A stretch of 64,000 nt of DNA from Amia ocellicauda (Eukaryota > Chordata > Actinopteri > Amiiformes > Amiidae), in contig NC_089852.1 of NCBI RefSeq assembly GCF_036373705.1, forward strand, positions 2,501 through 66,500, given 5' to 3'. The first letter of the stretch is position 1. Every line of letters begins with the position of its first letter. Below the pieces are notes generated by a model, which did not search any database, was not told where the DNA came from, and was given only the letters and a program-made list of their open reading frames with translations. Shown one piece after another: positions 36,260 through 47,740 of the stretch. The position numbers were made by a program, and so were the translations under genes.

Positions 36260-37672
36260 CTGCTGATAAAAAACAAAGATAAAATCATCAGTAAACACTC
36301 AAAGGGACCATTTCCCCAACTTCCCTCCTGTGCTGCAACAAGTCTTAAAGGGCTGGAGACTGGACATGAATGAGCCTCGGAGACAGACCGACCAGAGCAG
36401 GACGAGGGATATTCTGGGAGAAGCGTGTCTGCAGATTAGAAACTTCAGAAGAATTATTAGCTGCTATTATCATCACTGTTTATAACAGAAATACAATTCT
36501 TCAAAATGCAATTCAGCCAAAAAAAGCTCAATATTTACATTCATCCAACCCTAGAAATGAAAATTGCACACGATTACACTGGTGTATTTGTTCATAACAT
36601 TTACAGTGTTTTTGTGGCGGCTATACAATATTTTGCAAAGACCTCACATCTGTCATTTCAGTTTGAGAAATATTAACATAATTTAGTTTAACAAAAACAC
36701 TGGTAGAATTACAAGATACATTGCACAATAATTTAGTTTAAGCCTTTTATGACAGTTTAGTTAAAATGTTGGTTAAACTGGTTATAGAACTGAAGAAAGG
36801 AAACTGCGAATAGTAAAGTCTTAAGACAGGATACTAATTTCATTTCATATTTATAATACTAAAGTATAAAGACACATCTTAAAAAAACACGTCCCAAACA
36901 TTAACACAAGCAGCTCTATCAGTTAGTTAGTGAACTGAGACTGAGCGGCGTCCCGATGTGAAACACTGAACCCACGGGCGTGTTAAACGGGTGTCAGTCG
37001 CGCACAGTTCACACACACACGGCATTAATCCGGATCCGGGCTGCCGATGTACCGAGCATGCTGTGGTGAAGAGTCCAGCGCACGGACTGCGGTCACACCG
37101 GAGCTGCCGGTCCAACCAGGGACTCCTGGCCGCAAACTTTCTCTGAGTGGAAACTTCACACGGGCTCTCGACATGGAGCCCAAGCGCTGCTGCTCATTTA
37201 CAGGCGGGAACCGAGCCGGCGCGGTACCTGTCCGCTGAAATCCCCTCGGTAAAGGTGCAGCTGACGGCCGAGCGCTTTCATCGCGCCCGGGAAACTGGAC
37301 CTGGAACCGCAGTCATCCCGGCTCGGCTCTGACACAACAGCCACACACGACCAGCCCGGGTTTTTTTAATATGGAAACTCGTGCTGCTGGGTTCGCTGGG
37401 ACTTTCTTTCTCCATCCTATTGTTCCGCCGCCGCGACCCGCCTCCTCCCGCAGCCCCGCGTCTCTGCCGAGCTTCCCCCGGGCTGGAGCGGCGCTGCCGG
37501 CGCGGCGCAGTCACACAGGGCCGCGGGGGGGACAAGGAGCATCGACCGGATATATCGCAACAGATACACTTTCAAACTGCGTCTTTGTTCACTTTGTATC
37601 AGGATATACACGCACACGCCGAATTCAATTGATTGTCTTCTAAATAACTGACTCTTTATCAGGTCTACTCAC
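36260..37672 (-). other. Predicted 5'-UTR intron of hyal2
   Basis: Lies between the acceptor near 36260 and the donor at 37672 (minus strand CAGCA|GTGAGTAGAC). The distal half (from about 36930) is CpG-rich, the proximal half AT-rich. An alternative donor, GTACCG, is near 37225, so more than one first exon is possible. Confidence 0.45.
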
Positions 37673-37870
37673 TGCTGGCGGTCCAGTCCTCCCCACGCTT
37701 ACAGAAATAGTCTGTTCCGCTGACGAGGAGAGCAGCGCAGGCGCGCCGGAGGAGGAGGGTCGCTGAGCCGAGGAGCGGCGGCCGTGTCCCGTTACACTGT
37801 GCGGGGCTTCACTCAGCCCGCCGCCATGAGCGCTCTGGGCTGGGCTTTGTGCTCAAACTGCGGGAGTGTT
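37030..37870 (-). promoter_or_regulatory. CpG island, predicted hyal2 promoter and first exon
   Basis: Dense CpG dinucleotides (GCGCCCGG, CCGCCGCCGCG, GCGGCGCTGCCGGCGCGG) over about 850 bases. A consensus donor GTGAGT ends a likely non-coding exon at 37673. Position upstream of the HYAL2 coding exon supports assignment. Exact start site unknown. Confidence 0.6.
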
Positions 37871-39139
37871 ACAACAAGTTACACTGGGTCCAGCCGCCTC
37901 ATACACGACGTGACACTAAAATAGTTAGTAAATAACTGGTTTAGTTTTGTTGTGCTTAGTTCTAATTTGCGTGTAAAGAGGAGAAATGCTTCTGTCAACA
38001 TTCATGTGCCATGTTACAAAATACCCAAAAGAAAACGAACATTGTTTCCAATAGACAGTCAATGCGGAAATCTCAAGCCGGTGTCTGATCAGTGGTCCAC
38101 ACTGACCCCGGTGTCTGGACAGTGGTCCACACTGAACCCAGTGAAAGATTCAGCTAACTAAACAGTCTATGATTAAATAATCACAGTCAATGGGAATATA
38201 TAAAATATTGCAATATGGCCTGTATATATTATATTATATTTTAGTCACACATGCAACAATGAAACTACGCCGGAATAGACTCGTTTGTTGTATCTGAATG
38301 GGGGTTGTGTTGTTGCTCTTATTCCCAAGGTGCAGGGCTACACTGCCGAAGTTTCACAGCACTGCAACTCGACGTCTTTGTCAGAACCAGGCAAGCTCGG
38401 CGCACCTTTAACTCATAGGACCCGGGATGTTATGTCTTCAGTGCTTGTATTTCATACAGACGCTCCTCGCCGAACCCGAGGGACACCGCAGGGCAGCCCC
38501 TCGCATCTCTGCCTGCTGACCCTTCCGCTCAATCGCCTCTTAACCGAGAATGCCATCAGTCGGTACACATGGGTACAGGGTTCAGAGTCGACATCGTGTG
38601 CTGCGATTTGCTTTCTGTGCTTTTGTACCCGTTTGCTGTAAAACATGTTTTTAAAGTTCATGGTTTAATTCAAGTTGCCTTATTTGGAGAAAGTGTGGTG
38701 CTGTAGGTCCGGGTCCGGCTCAGCGGGTCCAGTCAGGCCGGAGTCTCTGAAGCCCAACAGCGCCGCCGTGGCGCACACCGCAGCCCGCGTCGGCTGGGTA
38801 ACGCTGACGGAGGAGTTGGCTCTGTGTCTCGCCTGTTTCTGTTTCTGAAGGTCTTTATGTCTCTATCTGTGCACACAGCTGGCCATGGTCAGCGCAGGAA
38901 TTTGTGAAGAAGAAAAAAGTGCAGAGCCTCAAGGTGAATTGGCTTCCCAATCACCAAAGCCAATTTGACCTGCGCAGAAAGCCTGACTTTAAAGCAGATG
39001 AATTAAAAAGCATTATCACCGTTATCACAGCCTGGCTGTGGGTTACACAAAGGGTTAATTCATTCATTCATAATTATTCATTTATTAATTACTTAAACCA
39101 CTATCTCTCACACACAGTTCTAGAATAAAATTAAATACA
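37871..39139. other. Intergenic, with a two-unit 30-bp repeat and a small CpG-rich patch
   Basis: At 38079-38138 the words CCGGTGTCTG and CAGTGGTCCACACTGA recur with a 30-base period (two units). A CpG-rich patch lies at 38695-38820. A 9-base inverted repeat, AATTGGCTT/AAGCCAATT, lies at 38937-38965. No exon is recognised. Confidence 0.5.
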
Positions 39140-39330
39140 TTATTATTATTATTATTTGTATTTCTTGGCAGACGCCCTTATCCAGGGCGACTTACAGCAT
39201 AAGTGCAAAAATACAGTTCAATAAAGGCATCAATCATTACAAATTAAATTTACATAAAACATAGCAATTCAAAATAGAATACATATTACAACTTCCAATT
39301 TACACAGGCAGGTACAGTAAGTAAGTGCCT
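39140..39330 (-). mobile_element. L2-type LINE 3' end fragment
   Basis: ATTATTATTATTATTTGTATTTC, then TTGGCAGACGCCCTTATCCA and GGGCGACTTACAGCATAAG, matches the 3' tail of the L2 at 16964, including the following AGGCATCAATCATTACAAATT and AAAACATAGCAATTCAA. It is a 5'-truncated copy of the same family in the same orientation. Confidence 0.9.
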
Positions 39331-39427
39331 TATATTGGTCAGCACCTTTGAGAACCAACAAGCACTGCAGTGCACAACATTTTTTGTTTTTGTTAAAGAA
39401 TATATATAATACCTAGAATTATAGAAT

Positions 39428-39610
39428 TATGGCAGCACTGTGGAGTAGTAGTTAGGGCTCTGGACTCATGTGTGGAAGGTTGTGGGTTCAAATCCCAGGG
39501 AGCAAGATATTTCACTTAGATTGCTCTAGTACAATGCCTAGCTGTATAAATGGGTACAAATGTAAGTCGTCCTGGATAAGAGTGTCAGCTAAATGACAAA
39601 AAATAATAGA
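39428..39610 (+). mobile_element. tRNA-derived SINE with L2-type tail
   Basis: The head has tRNA-like promoter boxes (GTAGTTAGGGCTCTGGAC as A-box region, GGTTCAAATCCCAGG as B box). The tail GTAAGTCGTCCTGGATAAGA, GTGTCAGCTAAATGAC followed by AAAAAATAATA is the LINE-mobilised tail shared with L2. It is about 180 bases and complete in outline. Confidence 0.85.
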
Positions 39611-42290
39611 AGATGACCACATAAAATGTGAATTCATAACCTTTGCAGGTGTGATGTTGAAAAGAGAAGCTGTGGAGGCCTTCATCCAGCAGTGGATGAT
39701 ATGGGCTGATGGTGATATATATGCCTGTATGTGTTCATTGCCTTTAATTTTAAGAATTCAGAAGAAAAATGACTGAACATTTTTGTTATCTCTTAAATTC
39801 AGTATTTTCACTTTCTTAAGAATTGCAGTTTTTAGTTCATTGAAAAACTCAGAGGTACTCTTATATGATTATGAAATATATATTTACTTTTAATTTATGA
39901 AATCCAGGGAGAGAAATTATGGTCAATGTGCATTAGCACCTTAAAAACACCCAAATTACTAGGAGTAAGACAGTAATTTATCTTCACAAAATCAACACTT
40001 ACCTGGTAGCTAAGCTTTCTGGAGTCCCTGTCCTTTACAGTCCACTTTACAGTAAGCAAATCCCATGAATACAGACCACCACAAGGCACGGGGTAGCACA
40101 ATGAGCACAAGCAGCTTACTAATGAAATACCTCTACAGTGAGATGTGACTTCACTACCACCTCTGTCTGCCCCCAACCCCCCATCACTGCCTGTCTCTGC
40201 CCTCCAGTGACTCCCTTCCTTCTGCCTCTGTGCTGCTTCCTGCCATTATAGGAGCAAAGGAAGTCAATAAAATAGGGAGCTTCTGATCTCTCCTGGTCCG
40301 AGTGGCAGAAAGAGCCACTGAAAGCTCACAGGAGAACAATGGACATTTCCCTGGCTGGGTCTCTCCCTGCTGCTGCCTGGTTCTGACAGATGCATGTAGA
40401 TGACATTATGCAATTACAAGGGGCAATTTATGCTTCTTCTCCGGGAAGCATAAATATAATCAACTATTTATTTAGCTTTGCTTACTTTTCTAGGTGCACC
40501 TACTTCCTCATTCCCCCTTTCCTCTTTCTCCAGCATCCACCGCAGCAGTATAAAGCACCAGCACAGGAAAGTGACATCCTTAAATCACTGATGCATGCAG
40601 TGAAGTCAGTGTTCCATGTCCTGAGCAGAGGTATGGTAGTCTAAAATAAGTAAGTACTCTATATGTGACTATATTTCCACTCTGGAAGAGGAACTGTATG
40701 GGGTTAAGTGAAATATGATGCCCAGAATTATTTGTGTACTGAGAGATTATTTCAGAAATACAGCTGGTTGTGTGGCTTGTGTGGTGAACAGCTTCATTGT
40801 CCCGTTGATTGAGGCAGTACTCCAAAATTAATGTAATCGTGCATATCCAAATGGCATCTTTTTGACTCCTAAGACTATGCAAATTTTAATAATGTGTTCA
40901 GACTATGATAAGCATGAACTGGAGCTGTTTAGCTAGGGATGCACAGCTCCCATCAGTGTCCACAATCAACACAATCAACAGAGGGATGGAGGGAAGCACA
41001 TTCAAATGACTGTTTCTGCCATTTCATTTGTTGTCATCGTGCACAATTCACAGAAATAATATCCAGCATTCAGTGCAGTTTGAAACACTCCAAACGACAA
41101 AAACATACCTTAGACTCAGTGCGACTCTGCAGCCTGAGTGAAGAAAAAAAAAAAGCTGAAAGGGGATAAAATTAGCAAGTCATTTAGGAAAAAAGAAAAT
41201 CGAATCGCTATAAAGAAGCTGAATGGTCTCCTGCGAAGGGAGACGGGGGGGCAGAAAGTCTGACTTCAAAGGAGACACAAAAAAAAGCATTTCAAAGAGC
41301 TCTGGTCTGGCCACGCTCCAGTGGCTGTTGACCTTCAGCTGGTTCACCCTCCCTCCTGTTAACGGGAGTCCAGGAATCTGTTATTTAAATGTCACTGCCT
41401 GCTGAAGCAAACAAAAATGACATACATTTAAGGAGCATTTTCCATCATTAACCCCTGCAGCTCTGGGCGTGCTGGTGCTCATCCCTATAGTTTTGAGCTA
41501 GACTGGAAGTGCTCACTTCACGGGAATTTTACATTCTGAAGTAAACCGAGCGGGAAAACTGAGCCTCTCGACACACCCTGAACACACACTTCCCTCTCCG
41601 TACGGGAACGTGTGTCATAGGGATCTGCAGTTCAGAGATGGGAATGCAGCCAAAACTTGTATTACTGTGCATTTACAAGACAAACTAGTATACGTTTCTG
41701 TATGCAGTTATACCATTTGTTCTTGTGTTCTAAAAGGTAATAGATACACCAGTTATTTAAGGAATCCAGCTGGAGAGTTTTAACAATGAGCTGCTAATAA
41801 CGCAGGAAAAAAGCTCACACCGATCAGGTAGAAAAGTTCTCCCCTCGGCCTGCACAGTCTTGCAGAAAAGCTTATTTTAGCAAACAAAGTCAGTGTACAT
41901 TTGGCCTACAATCTCATAAAAGAATCGAAGCTTTATTTCAAACTCCCGTAAAAAGTCAAGCATACAAATAAATAGGCCTATAAAGGAAGGATTCTGATGA
42001 TTCTGATTTTTCCTTTTCATTTTTGTAACACACAGGTTTGTTCAAGGCAAACAATGGGACACAAGGACTGGGACTAGTGCGGCTTCCTGTGGGCCAGTGA
42101 TAACATCGCAGAGGGTCGACAGCGTCAGGACTTTCTCCACATCATCGCGCACACAAATATCCTCCCAAGTCACAGTTTCCATTGTGGAGGGGGATGTCCG
42201 GAGTGGCAGTGGCGGGTGGGATGGCCAAGGGGAAACGGAAGAGCATCAGAAGAAAGTCACAGTTTAGAGCAACTCAGGAGAAAAGGCTCA
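39611..42290. other. Intergenic sequence, nothing recognised
   Basis: Mixed AT-rich sequence with scattered short open frames. No exon, RNA gene or clear repeat was recognised. Confidence 0.45.
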
Positions 42291-42295
42291 TCATG

Positions 42296-42425
42296 GCATG
42301 CTCTACCCTGCCCAGGCGGCTCTTCAGGGCACGCTCTACCTGCCCAGGTGGCTCATGATGGCACGCTCTACCTGCCCAGGTGCCTCATGATGGCACGCTC
42401 TACTCTGCCCAGGCAGCTCCTCACC
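42296..42425. repeat. Minisatellite, about 32-bp unit, four copies
   Basis: Units start at 42296, 42329, 42361 and 42393. Each begins GCA(C/T)GCTCTAC and contains CTGCCCAGG followed by C/TGGCTC or similar. Spacing is 32-33 bases. Confidence 0.85.
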
Positions 42426-42429
42426 TGCC

Positions 42430-45400
42430 CAAGAGCTGGACTGTTTGTATGTGATTTTCTTTCCTCCTTCTCTTCTTTCCCACTTCTACTGCTTTCAACA
42501 GGGGAATCCCAGACCAGGGGGTTCTTCAGCTTCAATAGGCTACCCGTGGCGTGTGCTTGACTTCCACCACCCCGAATGCAGACTGAAGCATGTTCTTCAG
42601 GGCCTGATATTCACACGTGTTATCTAGCTGATACAAGAAGGATAACGGCTGAGGAGCCACAAACGGTTGACTTGAGGAACTTTATTTTAAAACAAAAATA
42701 GGACAAATAAACAAATATTCTCATAACTTAAAAAAATCATCCATAAATAATGAACAAACTGATTTTGTATTTTATTTATCTACTCACATAGTTTCACCCC
42801 ACCTCCAAGATATGCAATATGTACTTAGTGCTGCACACAGTATATAATTTAATATATACACACTGGAAAATAAGCAGACATGTCCTTGGATTGGGGTGGT
42901 GCCTGAAGGAACTGAACACCACAGCTATGTATTTACACAGTACATTAAAACACAGCCTCCCCTTTTGTTACAAACTAGCATTTTCTTTACATTTGTGTTT
43001 TGCCAAAACTATAAAGTGACAGGCGATCTCCCGGAGGACAGAGCCGCGTCGTCTCCTTCCCCTCCCTGCACCAAAACAGTACGGGTTTAGAAGTCTTTGA
43101 AAAGCCAATCGCTGGATCTTAAGATGATGGACCTCTAACTGTAGATTCTGTTAGAGCACTGTACTACTACTATTGACAATGAGGATTAATAGACCTGTCT
43201 AAGTCCTAGAACATGCCAGAACCAGCAGTTACACATGCCAGCAGTAAACATGCAAGTGCCCTTAATGATCACATGATTTGTTTTCACAGCGGTCATTGGA
43301 ATTACCTGCCAATTAAGCTGCTGTCTGTAGTGGGAGGATAGTGAATTACATAAGTGCCAAAGCACATCTCTCCAGGATACACCAGTAACGTGAAAGCAGA
43401 GTATGAGGACCACCATGCTGCCACGTAGACTGGCATTATATGGCAGTCACCAAAGCTCAAATCACACCAAGAATCAAAATGGCCAACCTCACTTTCCTAC
43501 ACTGGCCAAGAACCCAGTCGAGGTCCGTCTTACACGAATTTCACAGTGAATAAAGAGACACAGACTTTGATAGAGCATAAAGATCAAGCTTGGGCTGGTT
43601 GGGCTCAGTTAGTAAGCACACCACTCTTGCCATAAAGAAATAGTAAGTGAAGTCACAGCATCAGAAGTAACTGCATCTCGTATGCAAAGAATTTAAAAGT
43701 GTTCACACAGGTCCCTTCACAGATCAGCTGGGGTTCGCATTCGAGTTGTGTGCATTTGGAGTTTCTGCCCACCTTGGGGCAATTCATTGTCCACCAAGTC
43801 CAAGTGAGAATAAAGGTCTGACCCCCGCCGCAAGCACTCTGCTAGTAAAGAGACCCGAGTGAACCCTCTCTGCAACGCATCCCAAGTTGCAGTCCTGGAA
43901 AGGGCTACAGCAGCGGCTCGGGCAGAGGGCACTGCCGCACTCGCACCACAAACATCAAGAAAGGGGCATTTTCACTTTAAAACAGTTCACCAAGTTGAAG
44001 ACCTTGAGCTTTGGGTCAGCAAGGAAGTTTAATACATTGATCTTTTGCAAGCAGTTTATTTGTTTGGGAGGGGAAAAAAGGGTGGAAAGTGTTTTGATCT
44101 CCTGGATCAAGTGGAGGCCTCAGCCCCAATGATGCAATACAGGTCAAGGACACAAGGTCAAGCCCAGCCTTGATGGCTGGCTAACCCTTTCAAGAGCGTA
44201 ACGACTGGGTGTCGATGCAGAACTCTCATTTATAATTTACTCCCCCAAAGATGAAAATAAAGCATTTCGGTCAAACCAGCAGACCTGGAAAAGATCTGGA
44301 AAAGATTTCAAAATTGCATATTTCACATAATTGTTATACTTTGTAATGTAGTTGTATTTGGAAACAAATGAAAACAAAAATGAAACAAGACATGCACACT
44401 GGAAGAAATGAGCACAATTTGAACTCCACAACCCACACCCATCCATCATGTTGCTTTTTGATCATTGCTGCTCTAATTATTATCCATTAATCTTCGCCTG
44501 CAGTGTATTTTAGGCTGTATTTTGCAAACTACTAAACATCATGTGTTTGACAGTCCCAGTTTTCAGTGCAGAGGGAAGATATTGGCAAATGTACAAGTTA
44601 GTAACAAGCCATGCTTCAAGAGTTCATCTCACACCCCACTCATCAATCCACCCTTATTTATAAAAAAGGAATGAGCTGTTGTGAAGTGATACCCACACTT
44701 AGAAACATGAGTAAGACTTTATGCTTTTTTATTTAGTTTTTAATCCGCATATTGTAGCTGGCAGACCTCCAGTAGGGGCTTTGGTTTAGTCTCTCAGGGG
44801 GGCTAGTGCGATCTGTGGAGTCTCTAACTTCACTTCAAGAAAACTAAACAATCAAAGCCAAGTGGAGCAACCACGTTCTGATTTCCTTTGGTGAACGTGG
44901 TGGTTTCTTTAAGCACAGGCTGAGGGGCAAGTGCTTCGGAATTGTGTATATGATTTTTATACATCAATACTAGACTTCATCCTTGCCTCCGATTAATCAC
45001 TTGTTCCACAAAGGCAAGTTCAACTCATCCTTATCATGGGCAGTCCCTCCATTCAGGGTGCAGAGGAAACAAAGGCCCGGGAAGGACATCCCTGGCAGGT
45101 CTGGGGCACCCGTTTACAGACTAGCTTTAAAACAACAGGGGGCTTCATAAAAGGGAGAAGAGAAGTGTTCAAAGGGAATTGTCCTGAGGGTGGTCATATG
45201 AAAGGGCACACAACACCCCTCACCAGTACTGTCGCCCCTTACAGGGGTCACAGGTAAGCCCATGCGGTAGTTGGACCTGTATGTGGTTTATAAGGTCACA
45301 TCTGCACCAGCTGCTCCCCCCACCCAGGCCCTCCACCACACAGCCTCCTTCAGCTGTTAACATGGATCTCGCACAGAAAGCGTCTCAGACAGAAACTTGC

Positions 45401-46419
45401 ATAAAAGGGCATCTCCCGCACATTTGACATTCATTTCATTAAACACAGGGGACGTGGTGGGGGGGGGCATGTGTGATGTCCTGGTGCATGCATCTTACTA
45501 GAGAACCACAAATCAATTCTGGATTGAGAACATTTGGGATTACTCAACCACCAGCCTTGCGTAACAGACATCTCTGGTATCTAGCAGCAGGTGTGAGTGT
45601 GGACGGTCACCCAGGAGGCTACAACACCCATGTTGGCCTCAGGCAGTTTCTTCACATTACAAGTGTGCTAACAGATCATATAAAGCTTGTGACACAAAAT
45701 GAACTGAGCCACAACAGAGCTGAAGCCACACACTGCCTCGCCTGGTCTTTTTCAAGCAAGATAACTGATCAAGGTAGAGTCACCCAAGGAGTTATTCTAG
45801 TACCAAAACTGCAGTCGAACTACACAAGACTTAGGTTAATAGATATTTGAGTGACTGTAAGTGGATGATGGGAAGATTTTGACACCACTACAAATTTAGT
45901 GTTTTACCAGCATCAACAAATGCCAGATCAGAGATTTTAAATAAAGACAAGATGCAAAACTGGCCGAGACTTCCCCCGACTGTGTGTGAGGCTCGTGCAG
46001 GGAACGGCAGAAGATAATCAAGGACCCTGCTGAACATCCTCCAAGCACATTCTCTGGTGCGTTCATTTCCACTTGGCTGTTGGAAACATTAAAAAAGGAA
46101 AATACCTGCTAGGCTTCCTCAGTGTCAGTTTGTGAAGTAGATAAGCTCGACCTTGCATCCTCTGGGAGCCCTGCTGCAGTCTGATCTGCGCTTCTAAACA
46201 ATGGGCTGCGGTGCAGAGAGGAAAGACAGGAGTTGACAGCACGGCCAAGGTTGGCAAGGCCCGGCCCGGAGAGCTCCACTAGAAGGGGTTCTGGCTTTGA
46301 AAACCGCAGTCCAAGAGCTCGTCAAGCCCTCTCTCAGGAACATGGCTATCCTGCCACCTTGTGACATGAAGGAGCGCTACACCTCTCACACCTGCCTCTG
46401 GCAGATGGCATAACCTGGT
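42430..46419. other. Intergenic sequence, nothing recognised
   Basis: No supported coding exon or RNA. Several open frames of 60-125 codons occur but lack domains, splice logic or composition bias. Confidence 0.45.
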
Positions 46420-46719
46420 CAGTGGTTCTCAACTCTGGCGGAACACTGACCCTGCTGAGCTCTCACTTAATTGAGCCGCTTATTTCAATAATTTGATTAC
46501 ATTTGAATCTTTAAATTGTGTAACTGATAAGTTGGTTCCTTGACAAGAATTTCCTTAAACGATTGTATACTTAACTTTAAACCTACCGTTAAAAATAATA
46601 AAAAGGCTGTGATGTAGGAAATGACTTCAATTAAGGGTTCAATTAAGTAATTGAGAGATCAATTGGCACAAACCCCAGCAGGGTCAGTGTCCCGCCAGGA
46701 CCAGGACTGAGCACCTCTG
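46420..46719. mobile_element. hAT-type MITE, AATTAA-rich
   Basis: Starts CAGTGGTTCTCAACTCTGG and ends CCAGGACTGAGCACCTCTG, imperfect inverted termini. The interior has TCACTTAATTGAG and CAATTAAGTAATTGAG. The 300-base element is non-coding and related to the copy at about 7955-8215. No clear 8-bp target duplication. Confidence 0.7.
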
Positions 46720-46926
46720 AGCCAGATGAGCATCGTGTGCTGTCTGGCCTCCCGATTGCTTGCAAAGTTCCCTCCCGCGTGCTGCCGGCTTAAGTGCCAT
46801 GTTAGTACCAGTGAGAATCAGTTAGTACCTTAGACGGGGCATTGAAAGAAACTGGTGCACATTTAATAACAGGCCAAACGAACCTGGTTTGGGGGCTTGT
46901 CTTGAGTGGTGCAACTGAATTGTTTT

Positions 46927-46932
46927 TTTATT
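46927..46932 (-). terminator. Possible polyadenylation signal of tusc2
   Basis: TTTATT (AATAAA in gene sense), about 810 bases past the TUSC2 stop. It is the first canonical hexamer I find downstream. Use is inferred. Confidence 0.4.
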
Positions 46933-47740
46933 GGTTGGTTATTTTTAAACTAATCATTAACAAATTTCACCAGCTGTTGAACCTCCTCTCCCGGCATCAG
47001 GAATCATTCCCACCTAAATAAACACAGCCATCGTCCAGCATCACTGACTGGCAGGTACTGCATTGGTTAAAATGCCAAAGTTTCCACAAGCGCGGTCCTC
47101 ATCTACTCATGCTTTCAGCATCACTTCCTTTCCTACTGCTCCAACCACGGGTGTCAATTGATCAGTTTGAAGCAGAAAAACACAGATTCTCCCTCTCTGG
47201 CTCCTCACTAACGCAACGACGTTCTTAGAAAAGTATGCAACCCTACTTGCAGATTTAAATCATTTCTCCCCCCCACACACACTTTGTTTTTCTTTCATGA
47301 TGTCACAAAGATACGTACTGACCTTAAGAACCAGGAGTCAAAACGAAACAAAAAAAATGAACGGACAGTTTTTGCCGATTTTTACATTCCAGGGACGCTA
47401 GACTAGATTAGTGAACGGAGCAAGATCGTGTCTTAAAAACCCACTAACATGAGCACATGGGGTTGTATGTTTCACAGATTGCGAGGAACCGGGTTGCTAT
47501 TGCACGGTGTTTTTTCTCACGCTTTCCCCATCAGTGCCCCCCCGTCACCACCTCCTTCTTCTCACAGCACACACACCAGACCTCACATGAGCTGGGCAGG
47601 GCAGGCGACCCATCCACGCGGCGGCACTGTCCGCTCTCCGAGACACCATGGCGAGAATGAAGTTCAAGAGGGGCTGCAAAGGGAGAAGGGGGGGACGGAG
47701 TCGCAGGGCGCTGGCTGTGTTTCCTCCAGACGTCGTGGCC

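Noticed and set aside
36219-36288. Upstream ATG (36288) as the HYAL2 start
   Set aside because: A good splice acceptor lies between 36288 and the signal-peptide ATG at 36219, so 36288 is probably intronic.
43601-43640. tRNA-like words (GGGCTCAGTTAGTAAGCACACC) near 43600
   Set aside because: No B box or foldable arms follow, so not called as a tRNA or SINE.
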